A stretch of 6,582 nucleotides of DNA from Erysipelotrichia bacterium (GCA_009916335.1 SAAR01000191.1:1-6582), one strand, 5' to 3'. Counted from the first letter of the stretch, positions 1-6,354 are shown. Numbers and translations: made by a program. Notes: generated from the letters alone by a model not told the origin.

Positions 1-94
1 AAAATAAATAATTATCAAACGAATCCATATACGCCTAGGAATCAGACCATTGAGATGATTTATAAAATAAATGCAAAAAATATCCATAGAAAAG

Positions 95-125
95 TTTGCT
101 ATTTAAATAGATTGTAGTACCTTTG
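95..125 (+). promoter_or_regulatory. Bacteroidetes-type housekeeping promoter of the initiator tRNA
   Basis: TTTG (95-98) is followed by exactly 19 nt and then TACCTTTG (118-125). This matches the Bacteroidetes primary sigma factor consensus, TTTG at -33 and TAnnTTTG at -7, at every defined position. Transcription should begin around 132-133, leaving a 5' leader of only a few bases before the mature tRNA at 140. This is the clearest promoter in the window. Confidence 0.87.
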
Positions 126-139
126 CATCATCAAAATAT

Positions 140-212
<73 letters not shown>

Positions 213-223
213 CTAAGTTCAGC

Positions 224-260
224 AAATAAGGCATTCCTTTTGGAATGCCTTATTTATTTG
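224..260 (+). terminator. Intrinsic terminator of the tRNA-fMet unit
   Basis: A perfect 14-bp stem (224-237 with 242-255) closes a TTTT loop. It is followed by an interrupted T-rich tail, and the lower stem itself supplies TTATTT on the 3' side. It lies 11 nt after the tRNA, so the transcription unit holds a single gene. The A/T symmetry means it could also act weakly on transcripts arriving from the other side. Confidence 0.85.
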
Positions 261-280
261 TACCATATTAAAAATAGATG

Positions 281-294
281 GGATCATGGATCAT
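281..294. repeat. Tandem 7-bp repeat GGATCAT x2
   Basis: Two adjacent copies of GGATCAT (281-287, 288-294) lie in the intergenic stretch between two converging terminators. A weak 5-bp hairpin (AATCC 300-304 with GGATT 309-313) follows. No gene is evident here, and the repeat has no clear role. Chance is a fair explanation. Confidence 0.4.
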
Positions 295-348
295 ACCGAA
301 ATCCTGAGGGATTGCCATTTAAGCATAAAGATGGTTCACCCAAACACA

Positions 349-380
349 AAAGAGAAAAGGCTGTCCTAAAACAACCTTTT
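349..380 (-). terminator. Intrinsic terminator of the exbB-tonB-TPR operon
   Basis: Read on the minus strand, positions 380-371 pair with 364-355 in a 10-bp stem containing one G:U wobble, around a 6-nt loop. CTCTTTTG follows on the 3' side. It begins about 30 nt after the TPR gene's stop codon, as expected for the end of the six-gene operon. Together with the tRNA terminator it insulates two converging units. Confidence 0.8.
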
Positions 381-409
381 CATTAACAACGACAAACAAC
401 TAAAAATTA

Positions 410-1834
410 CTATTTGATGCCTTCCAATGCTTTCTTTGCAGTAGCGTTAGCAGGGTCGATAGCCAATATTTTGTTCCAAAATTCTTTTGATTGAGCTACA
501 GCATTGTTAACTAAACAATAATATCCCAAATAGCTATAGCATTCTACTAAAACAGAATTATAACGAGCGTCATTCTTACTAGCCAACAATGAAATCACCG
601 ACTCGTAGTAAGGTTTAGCTAACCCTTGAGTTGTTTCCGGATCTAACGCCGAGTTAGTTCGCGCACGCCAAAAATAGCCCAAATAACTATCAGCAGCTTT
701 CTGGGTAATAATTGTAAATACAGAATCAGCCTTTTGTAAACTTGTGATTTTCTCAGCGCTACTTACTGATTTTGTAGTTCCTTCACCGTAATATAGCTTA
801 CCTAATTGAAATAGTAAATCCGGTGTTTGTTTATCCGAAGATTGTAAACTCAAATATTTTGTATAAGCTTCAATAGAGCCTGTATAATCGTTTAGGCTCT
901 CATAAGAAGATGAAATCTCTCTCCACAAATCAATCTTTGTAGTGTCAAGTTTCAAGGCATTCTGATATTGAGCTATTGCCTCATTATATTTTTTACTTTC
1001 ACTGAGTAGGTGACCATAGTACATGTAATCCAAATAAGTAAAGTCTGATTTTTCGGGATGATTGAAGAAAGAATCAGCAGCCACAATCCCTTCATCATAT
1101 TTCTTTAAATCAGTAAGGTTATACATTATCAAGCGGTAGAAAGTAGTGTTTTTTGCATTTTTCTCTACGCCCATACGTGCTACTTCTAGTGACTTTTCAA
1201 AATCATGGTTTAAAAATAACGCAAATGCATATTTTACCATATCATCTTCCTTGGCCTCGATCGTATGAATGAAAGATGAATAAGCTTCTATAGCTTGAGA
1301 AAAACGATTACGACTATAATAGATATTGGCAAGAGCCTTATAAACCGGTAAATAATCAGGAGCCATCTCCTTTAATTGAAGAAGTTTGTCAATAGCCTGT
1401 TCGGGACTAGCATCCTTATATACTTGAGCATATTTTAAATAAGCTTCTTTGCAATTTGAATCAAAATATATGGCCTGTTCATAGAACTGGCATGCAGTCC
1501 CAGCATCTTGTTTTGTTAGTGCAATATCGCCCTCAAGTACATATATACCTGGAAATTTATTATTTGCTTTTTTGGCATATTCAACGTACTTCTGAGCTTC
1601 AGTTATCTGCATCGCATCAAAATAAACACGAGCGACAGCAACAAGTAATGCAGGATCTTTTTTATTCTTCCCTTTAATAAGTTGCCCCAACTCATCTGAA
1701 GCTTGTTGTGGATTAGTCGTAATTAATTCTTTTATACGATCCAAGCGATTTTGCCAATCGCTATCGGCCGACTGCGCCCAAAGTGTACCGGCGACTAAAA
1801 AAAGTCCTAATAAAAAAATATAAAGTCTTTTCAT
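410..1834 (-). CDS. Secreted tetratricopeptide-repeat (TPR) protein, last gene of the TonB operon
   Basis: This gene encodes 474 residues with an N-terminal signal peptide: KR, a hydrophobic core at about 4-16, and a likely cut after TLWA at residue 20. There is no lipobox, so a periplasmic location is inferred. The rest is helical TPR repeats, clearest at about 95-127, 129-160, 162-191, 266-299, 302-332 and 426-460. They show the usual A/G-Y, A-I-x-x-Y and L-D/P spacing, for example YNEAIAQYQNALKLD at 283-297. TPR arrays are protein-binding scaffolds, and no catalytic domain is visible. It starts with ATG 23 nt after the PstS-like gene and is followed by a terminator, so it belongs to the exbB/exbD/tonB transcript. 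Its position suggests that it docks or assembles partners of the TonB machine. That role is inference; the TPR assignment is firm. Confidence 0.93.
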   Translation of the reverse strand: MKRLYIFLLGLFLVAGTLWAQSADSDWQNRLDRIKELITTNPQQASDELGQLIKGKNKKDPALLVAVARVYFDAMQITEAQKYVEYAKKANNKFPGIYVLEGDIALTKQDAGTACQFYEQAIYFDSNCKEAYLKYAQVYKDASPEQAIDKLLQLKEMAPDYLPVYKALANIYYSRNRFSQAIEAYSSFIHTIEAKEDDMVKYAFALFLNHDFEKSLEVARMGVEKNAKNTTFYRLIMYNLTDLKKYDEGIVAADSFFNHPEKSDFTYLDYMYYGHLLSESKKYNEAIAQYQNALKLDTTKIDLWREISSSYESLNDYTGSIEAYTKYLSLQSSDKQTPDLLFQLGKLYYGEGTTKSVSSAEKITSLQKADSVFTIITQKAADSYLGYFWRARTNSALDPETTQGLAKPYYESVISLLASKNDARYNSVLVECYSYLGYYCLVNNAVAQSKEFWNKILAIDPANATAKKALEGIK

Positions 1835-1858
1835 TACTATGTATTTAAGTTACTATGT
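1834..1858. repeat. 9-bp direct repeat in the PstS-like/TPR gap
   Basis: TTACTATGT occurs at 1834-1842 and again at 1850-1858, with a 16-nt period (about one and a half helical turns). The two copies fill nearly the whole intergenic gap. One reaches the first base of the TPR start codon and the other the last base of the upstream stop codon. On the mRNA strand each copy reads ACATAGTAA. It may be a local duplication that formed the ribosome-loading region. Confidence 0.6.
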
Positions 1859-2799
1859 TATTCATCTTTAATATCTACCACACGTACTGGTTGGGTAGCA
1901 GGCACTAAGCCTGATTTCAATATAATCCTTTGTCCTTTATCTGATGTTAGAAAAGACGCAAATCCCCAAGGTAAAGCATTGCGAGGATCGTTGAGTAAAA
2001 TGTAAATGCTACGAGTTAACGGATAATCACCATAAAACAAATAAGCTTGATAAGGTTTATAGCTATTATCCTTCGTTGCAATATCGTCTTCGCTCACAGA
2101 CATTACCCTGATTTCGTTTCTGAATGATAAATTCGTTGTGTCACTCCGATTACCTAACCAATTAATTCCTATCACCCCTATTGCATGCGAGTTTTGAGCA
2201 ACAAAATCAATAACCTCTTGATTATTATTCAATGCTTTGAGATCTTTTGAAAGCTTTTTGCCTTTACAGATAGAGTCTACTGCAAAACGAACCGTACTTG
2301 AGTTTTTATTATCAAATACAACTTGAATGTTTTTTAAAGATGAAGAAGAGTAAATTTCTTTCCAGGTTTTCACCTCACCAGTCAGCATACGTTTTATATC
2401 ACGCAGACTAATTAATGAATCTTTATTGGCTCGGTTAATAATCAGAGCCAAACCATCCGTTGCCAATTTTATTTCTCGAGGAAAAAACTTACGACTATGG
2501 AACGAACTCATTTCTTCCGCCGATAGTGTACGTGTGGCAATAGCCAAACGTACACTATCTTTTAGCAGAAGATTAATAGCATTTACTTCTGTTGTAAATT
2601 TGGGAACAATTCCAGCCAAGGCAAAAGTACCTTCGAAAACATCAATTTCCTCTTGTATAATTGGCCGGAAACTTTCATCAGCAGCAATAGCAATTACCCC
2701 TGAAGTATAAGTATCCGTAAAACCGTCTTTCGGTTTATTATTACACGCTGAAATTAACATAACAAGCGCAAAAGTGCCAAGCCAAAACTGTTTCTTCAT
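1858..2799 (-). CDS. PstS-like substrate-binding lipoprotein of the TonB operon
   Basis: This gene encodes 313 residues with a lipoprotein signal peptide: KK, a hydrophobic core, and lipobox LISAC with Cys19 as the acylated residue. The rest resembles the PstS/phosphate-type periplasmic binding fold. SGVIAIAADESFRPIIQEE (33-51) is the first strand and ligand loop. LAIATRTLSAEE (85-96), LATDGLALIINRAN (112-125), a GEVKTWKEI segment (141-149) and DNKNSSTVRF (163-172) follow in family order. Aligned by eye to E. coli PstS, the SGT loop reads SST (167-169), the preceding Arg is replaced by Asp163, and the S38 loop is not recognisable. Phosphate binding is therefore doubtful. No pstC, pstA or pstB is nearby. 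It starts 2 nt after the tonB stop, which implies translational coupling and a job linked to the TonB machine. The family is fairly sure; the ligand is unknown. Confidence 0.88.
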   Translation of the reverse strand: MKKQFWLGTFALVMLISACNNKPKDGFTDTYTSGVIAIAADESFRPIIQEEIDVFEGTFALAGIVPKFTTEVNAINLLLKDSVRLAIATRTLSAEEMSSFHSRKFFPREIKLATDGLALIINRANKDSLISLRDIKRMLTGEVKTWKEIYSSSSLKNIQVVFDNKNSSTVRFAVDSICKGKKLSKDLKALNNNQEVIDFVAQNSHAIGVIGINWLGNRSDTTNLSFRNEIRVMSVSEDDIATKDNSYKPYQAYLFYGDYPLTRSIYILLNDPRNALPWGFASFLTSDKGQRIILKSGLVPATQPVRVVDIKDE

Positions 2800-2801
2800 A
2801 T

Positions 2802-3617
2802 TTACTGCAATCTAAATGTAATAGGTACTGTATATTTTACTGTAACGGGTTTACCGTTTTGCTTACCAGGAATCCATCTTGGCATAGAACGAATAACTCG
2901 AATTGCTTCTTTATCACAATATGGATCAAGAGATTTAACGACTTGAACATCTCGCACCGTACCATCTTTCCCTACGATAAACTGACAGATAACTCTACCC
3001 TGAGTTCCGTTTTCCTGTGCAATAGTAGGATATTTAAGGTTCTTCCCTATAAAAGAGAGCAACTCAGCTTGTCCTCCGGGGAAAGTTGGCATCTGCTCAA
3101 CCATATCAAAAACCTTCTCTTCTTCAACAGGAGCTTGTGTAACTACCTGTTTCAAGTCTGCAATATCTTTACCATTAGCTTCGTCATTACCCTTAACATC
3201 GGCAATAGAAATACTTACCTTAGTCTGTGTTAACTCTTCCTGACTCTTAATTTCATCTTCATCAGCTACCTCAGAATCTTTTTTTATAACTGGGGCAGTG
3301 AACTTGATAGAACTTTTCAGAGCAGGAGGTGGCGGAGCCACAGGTTCTACTTTTTTCATTTCATCTTGCTTAACTTCGGGTTCTTCCAATTGCGACAAAG
3401 CAGTTACTTCCGTCATCACCTCTTTCTGTTTAGGAGTAGCCAACCGTATCAAAGTTGGTATACTAAAACCAATCAAAGCAATGACAAGAACAATAATCAT
3501 AGCCATATTATGACGCTTAGAAGAATCTCCACGCATTTTATATGCACCATAGGCTTTATTCTTGCCATTAAATATCAGCTCACACCACTCAGAAGATGTC
3601 AAATCAATTTTTGCCAT
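2802..3617 (-). CDS. tonB: TonB energy transducer, Bacteroidetes type
   Basis: TonB links the ExbB/ExbD motor to outer-membrane TonB-dependent receptors. Of the 271 residues, about 1-37 form a cytoplasmic tail with WCELIFNGKNKAYGAYKMR (11-29), an N-terminal motif I know from Bacteroidetes TonBs and absent from E. coli TonB. One transmembrane helix spans about 38-58. A charged, Pro-containing periplasmic linker with PVAPPPPA (92-99) runs to about 170. The C-terminal TonB domain (about 175-271) shows FPGG, YPxxAQENGTQGRV, F-V-x-KDGTVRDVxVVKS, CDKEAIRVIRSMPRWIPGKQNGKPV and the terminal VPITFRLQ. All are family signatures, and the domain ends exactly at the C-terminus as usual. It lies 21 nt after exbD-2, in operon. 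The linker is shorter and less Pro-Lys-rich than in E. coli. Function is secure; which receptors it serves cannot be told. Confidence 0.96.
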   Translation of the reverse strand: MAKIDLTSSEWCELIFNGKNKAYGAYKMRGDSSKRHNMAMIIVLVIALIGFSIPTLIRLATPKQKEVMTEVTALSQLEEPEVKQDEMKKVEPVAPPPPALKSSIKFTAPVIKKDSEVADEDEIKSQEELTQTKVSISIADVKGNDEANGKDIADLKQVVTQAPVEEEKVFDMVEQMPTFPGGQAELLSFIGKNLKYPTIAQENGTQGRVICQFIVGKDGTVRDVQVVKSLDPYCDKEAIRVIRSMPRWIPGKQNGKPVTVKYTVPITFRLQ

Positions 3618-3638
3618 TTTTTACTTTAATTTTAGGTG

Positions 3639-4295
3639 TTAATCAGCTACATTTTGTGAAAGTCCACCTCTTGACTCAAAATTCTTCAGCAAGAATTCGT
3701 CACCACTAGTAATATCAACTATCACATATTTACCTATACTGCATATTTGCATTTCATCAAGCGCATCAATAAGATTTACATACTTTGATTTCTCAGTAGC
3801 TTTAATGATAACAACCGGAGTGTTTTTACCATTTTTTATTTCACTGAGCTGTTGGGTATATTCTTCTTCTGATATTTCCATATTCAACTTTTTCTGTTTC
3901 AGCTCATTAACCTTACGTACAGCTTCTTTATTACGTTTAAGCAATAAAGAACGAATTCCGTCGGGTTTGTAAGATGTTTCTTTCAAAGAAGAATAATCTT
4001 TGTAGTCTGGTTCGCCTTCGTAATAATATAACTTATCATCACTTCCTAACAGTAAAGTTATAGCCTGTGAGGCTTTTACTTTAGTTTGTTGTTCTTCAGT
4101 TATATCTTTATCATTACTGGGCATACTTATCTCCATCGTTTGAGGTTTGCTCAACGAGGTACATAACATAAAGAAAGTAATAAGAAGCATATTCATATCA
4201 ACCATAGGAGTAAAATCGACACGTACGGTCATTTTTTTCTGCTTACCCTTTCCGCCTTTCTTTTTATTGCCACTCTCTTGTACTTCAGCACTCAT
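3639..4295 (-). CDS. exbD: ExbD/TolR-family proton-channel subunit (second copy)
   Basis: This gene encodes 218 residues. A strongly basic cytoplasmic N-terminus (KKKGGKGKQKK, 11-21) precedes VDFTPMVDMNMLLITFFML (26-44), the single membrane helix of ExbD. Asp33 is at the position of the proton-carrying Asp25 of E. coli ExbD. The periplasmic part is long. The family core is visible near the end (TPVVIIKATEKSKYVNLIDALDEM at about 159-182, then KYVIVDI). Between helix and core lies an extra lysine/glutamate-rich segment (about 115-155) likely to be helical. E. coli ExbD is 141 residues, so about 75 are additional. It follows exbD-1 by 14 nt. The two ExbDs differ throughout, so they are not a recent duplication. 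They probably form mixed or alternative dimers inside the ExbB ring. Confidence 0.93.
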   Translation of the reverse strand: MSAEVQESGNKKKGGKGKQKKMTVRVDFTPMVDMNMLLITFFMLCTSLSKPQTMEISMPSNDKDITEEQQTKVKASQAITLLLGSDDKLYYYEGEPDYKDYSSLKETSYKPDGIRSLLLKRNKEAVRKVNELKQKKLNMEISEEEYTQQLSEIKNGKNTPVVIIKATEKSKYVNLIDALDEMQICSIGKYVIVDITSGDEFLLKNFESRGGLSQNVAD

Positions 4296-4309
4296 AGTTT
4301 ATTCGATTT

Positions 4310-4915
4310 TTAATTTTCAGAAGTTGTTTTCAACGAAGTAATCAAGTTGTATCGATTCTCTCTGAGATCCTGAAGTGAATTCATAACCTTCTTAATTACC
4401 GAATAGGGAGTTGACTCATCTGCTTTGATAGCAATACGCAATTCGGAATTAACCAGACGTGCATTCCTAACCCATGATTTAAATTGATTATCTACACTAT
4501 CACAAGGAATTCCTTCATTCTTTAGCACGGCATCTTGTTTCTCTGCCGGTAAATCAAGATATGTTTTCATACTTTTGATTGGTACACCAAATGTAGTTGA
4601 AACCATAAACTTCTTTATTTGTTCCGGAGAAAATGTAATACCATACTCTTGCCCCATCCCTTCTAAAGTTGCTTTTAAATCAGCTTGTTTATCCAAGCTC
4701 ATAAAGATCTTGCCATCGGGATTTACCAATATTTGCAAGATGTCCTTTTCAGGGATCTTAATTTCAGAGACAGACGCTGGAGTTGTTACTTGTACCGGTT
4801 CCTTCTTTACAAATGTTGAAGTCAACATGAAGAAGGTAAGCAATAGCACAGTAACATCACTCATAGCTGTCATATCTATGAAAGTACTTTTTTTCTTAAT
4901 TTTGGCTCTACCCAT
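4310..4915 (-). CDS. exbD: ExbD/TolR-family proton-channel subunit (first copy)
   Basis: This gene encodes 201 residues. A short basic N-terminus (MGRAKIKKK) is followed by the membrane helix IDMTAMSDVTVLLLTFFML (13-31). Asp20 aligns with the essential Asp25 of E. coli ExbD. The periplasmic domain starts near 35 (KKEPVQVTTP) and contains ILQILVNPDGKIFMSLDKQ (59-77), matching the beta-strand region where ExbD proteins carry a residue-Asp-Gly turn. A middle insertion at about 85-150 is followed by LRIAIKADESTPYSVIKKVMNSLQD (159-183), the typical C-terminal ExbD core. It lies 25 nt after exbB. The ATG is preceded by an A/T-rich stretch rather than a Shine-Dalgarno, as is common in this phylum. 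The call is firm; whether it pairs with itself or with the second ExbD is open. Confidence 0.94.
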   Translation of the reverse strand: MGRAKIKKKSTFIDMTAMSDVTVLLLTFFMLTSTFVKKEPVQVTTPASVSEIKIPEKDILQILVNPDGKIFMSLDKQADLKATLEGMGQEYGITFSPEQIKKFMVSTTFGVPIKSMKTYLDLPAEKQDAVLKNEGIPCDSVDNQFKSWVRNARLVNSELRIAIKADESTPYSVIKKVMNSLQDLRENRYNLITSLKTTSEN

Positions 4916-4940
4916 AATTTTAAGCGTTTAAAATGAACTC

Positions 4941-5753
4941 TTACTTATGAGTTGCTGCAAATGTTTGTACAATTGAAAAGCCTACTTCATCAAGGCTATA
5001 AGTCAGTTTATCAATTTTATTAGTATAATAGTTATAGGCTATTACTGCTAAAGCACCTGTTAAGATACCAAACGCTGTATTTATTAACGCTTCAGAAATA
5101 CCTTGCGATAATGCCATTGAATCAGCAGCCCCACCAGCGGCCAAAGCAGCAAATGAACGAATCATACCGATAACCGTACCAAGCAACCCCATCAAAGTAC
5201 CCAAAGTCGTTATAGTACCGATAATAGGTAAATTTTGTTCCATCATTGGCAATTCCAAAGCGGTAGCTTCTTCCAGTTCTTTTTGAATAGCCAATAGTTT
5301 TTGGTCTTTAGAAAGAGTCGCATCACGTTCCATTTCATCATACTTCTGAAGAGTAGACGTAACTACATTTGCAACAGAACCTCTTTGTTTGTCACAAATA
5401 GCTTGAGCCTTTTTAAGATCACCAGCTGTCAAAGCTTCTTTGATATTCTTAACGAACTTTACAAGAGAACCTTTGCCAAAAGCAGAACGAAGAGCAAAGT
5501 AACGTTCAATACTTAGCGCAAGTACTGTAAGTAACAAGGTCTGAATAATCGGAACAATAAAACCACCTTTATAAATAGTACCTAAAAAATTTCCTGGCAG
5601 CGGATGATTGTTAGGATCATTGTTCATAAAGTTAGCCGGGTTACCTAATAAGAACTGATAAATACATACTGCAATTATAAAGCAGAAGATAATTACCAAA
5701 CCTGCAGATCTAATACCTGTAAATGAATAAGCTTTTTTTTGATTAGTTTCCAT
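4941..5753 (-). CDS. exbB: ExbB/TolQ/MotA-family proton channel protein
   Basis: ExbB forms the pentameric inner-membrane channel that holds ExbD and TonB and uses the proton motive force. This gene encodes 270 residues with four predicted helices: about 16-36, 63-83 (ending in the family sequence LSIERYFALR), 177-200 and 223-243. The large loop at about 90-175 is cytoplasmic. Key residues are kept: GLLGTVIGM contains Thr193 (E. coli Thr148), and ISEALINTAFG contains Glu221 and Thr226 (E. coli Glu176 and Thr181). The first helix is extra relative to three-helix E. coli ExbB. I chose the ATG at 5753. The frame stays open upstream to a TTG at 5825, but those 24 residues are rich in Tyr and Phe and look like translated intergenic DNA. 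It is the first gene of the operon, 119 nt after the upstream small gene. No convincing promoter was found in that gap. Confidence 0.95.
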   Translation of the reverse strand: METNQKKAYSFTGIRSAGLVIIFCFIIAVCIYQFLLGNPANFMNNDPNNHPLPGNFLGTIYKGGFIVPIIQTLLLTVLALSIERYFALRSAFGKGSLVKFVKNIKEALTAGDLKKAQAICDKQRGSVANVVTSTLQKYDEMERDATLSKDQKLLAIQKELEEATALELPMMEQNLPIIGTITTLGTLMGLLGTVIGMIRSFAALAAGGAADSMALSQGISEALINTAFGILTGALAVIAYNYYTNKIDKLTYSLDEVGFSIVQTFAATHK

Positions 5754-5815
5754 AATGTGTAAGTATAAAAAGATATGTTTAAAAATAAAATAATTCTGAT
5801 AAGCATAATATCTCC

Positions 5816-5843
5816 TAGCAGACAAGATAATACAAGCCTGCTA
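5816..5843. repeat. Inverted repeat upstream of exbB
   Basis: TAGCAG (5816-5821) and CTGCTA (5838-5843) form a 6-bp inverted repeat around 16 nt. The loop also holds a direct repeat ACAAG-ATAAT-ACAAG. It sits 63 nt upstream of the exbB ATG, in the only sizeable gap before the operon. There is no T-run after it on either strand, so it is not an intrinsic terminator. An operator or leader hairpin is possible but unproven. Confidence 0.4.
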
Positions 5844-5872
5844 AACATATTAGAGATAAAAAAGTCTTGGAA

Positions 5873-6298
5873 CTAAATAAGAATTCGTCTTAAGAGGTAG
5901 ACGTAATAATCGCACACACCTGAAAGACAATGGTGTGAGGTATTTGAGTAGAATAATTTGCTTCTGTCAGTAACTAACTGATTCTCTCTGATACTCAAAT
6001 GCAATAATAAATCTCTTATCGCACTAAGATACTCAGCAGCACGACGTGCACGATAATGATTTGCATGTAAGAGAGATTCTGAAACTCCTTTTATACTTAA
6101 ATCAGCATATGATACGGTCAGTGTTTTATAGAGCATATCCATATTCAGCGATGAATATAAGCTAGCACTTTCATCCTCTGATGAAAACGATTCAGCTGCT
6201 TCATTGCATGCATGTACTGCACATACAGTATTTGCACCAGCACTCAAAGGAAGTACCAGCAATGCAATTAACAAAAGACACCTAAGCATAAACTTCAT
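5873..6298 (-). CDS. Hypothetical exported protein with two C-x4-C pairs
   Basis: I do not recognise this family. From the ATG at 6298 it encodes 141 residues. A GTG directly before it (6301) would add one residue; ATG is preferred. A signal peptide is evident: MKFMLRCLLLIALLVLPLSAGA, with cleavage likely around residue 20-23. The mature part has exactly four cysteines in two pairs near its ends, CAVHAC (26-31) and CLSGVC (124-129), suggesting disulfides or metal binding. Between them lie an acidic Ser-rich stretch (34-50), helical sequence, and a basic patch (HYRARRAAEYL, 81-91). The tail is aromatic and hydrophobic (DYYVYLLRRILI). It lies between an rRNA operon and exbB on the same strand. 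The 119-nt gap to exbB has no terminator, so read-through into the TonB operon is possible. Its signal peptide, conserved-looking pairing of cysteines and normal composition support a real gene. Confidence 0.7.
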   Translation of the reverse strand: MKFMLRCLLLIALLVLPLSAGANTVCAVHACNEAAESFSSEDESASLYSSLNMDMLYKTLTVSYADLSIKGVSESLLHANHYRARRAAEYLSAIRDLLLHLSIRENQLVTDRSKLFYSNTSHHCLSGVCDYYVYLLRRILI

Positions 6299-6326
6299 CA
6301 CTCTCTGCTATTCGAATTTTCATTGG

Positions 6327-6354
6327 CAAAATTACGAAGTATATTAATACCAAA
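6327..6354 (-). promoter_or_regulatory. Candidate promoter of the small exported-protein gene
   Basis: On the minus strand TAATTTTG (6334-6327) is a perfect -7 box (TAnnTTTG). TTTG (6354-6351) lies upstream with a spacer of 16 nt, shorter than the usual 19-21. Transcription would start near 6320, giving a leader of about 20 nt before the ATG at 6298. The -7 match and its position support it; the spacing is the weak point. Confidence 0.42.

Noticed and set aside
286..369. 27-codon ORF on the plus strand between the two converging terminators
   Set aside because: It has no promoter or ribosome-binding site, lies after the tRNA terminator, and its end overlaps the stem of the opposing terminator.
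1456..1677. 73-codon open frame on the plus strand opposite the TPR gene
   Set aside because: It is antisense to convincing TPR repeats, low in complexity (Gln- and His-rich), and has no supporting signals.
1858..2799. Calling the substrate-binding protein PstS and the locus a phosphate-uptake system
   Set aside because: There are no pstC, pstA, pstB or phoU genes, the binding loop differs from phosphate-specific PstS, and the gene is coupled to tonB instead.
2859..3233. 124-codon open frame on the plus strand opposite tonB
   Set aside because: It lies wholly antisense to a clearly recognisable TonB gene and its protein shows no domain. It is a shadow frame.
4575..4931. 118-codon open frame on the plus strand opposite exbD-1
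   Set aside because: Its hydrophobic stretches are the antisense reading of the ExbD gene, which has strong family motifs. No promoter or start signal supports it.
5751..5825. Upstream extension of exbB to a TTG start at 5825 (24 more residues)
   Set aside because: It needs a rare TTG start. The added sequence is Tyr/Phe/Ile-rich as expected from AT-rich intergenic DNA and would run through the inverted repeat. The ATG at 5753 gives a normal family length and N-terminus.
5842..5849. TATGTTTA on the minus strand as an exbB -7 promoter box
   Set aside because: It misses the final G of TAnnTTTG, and no TTTG lies 19-21 nt upstream. It is too weak to call as a promoter.
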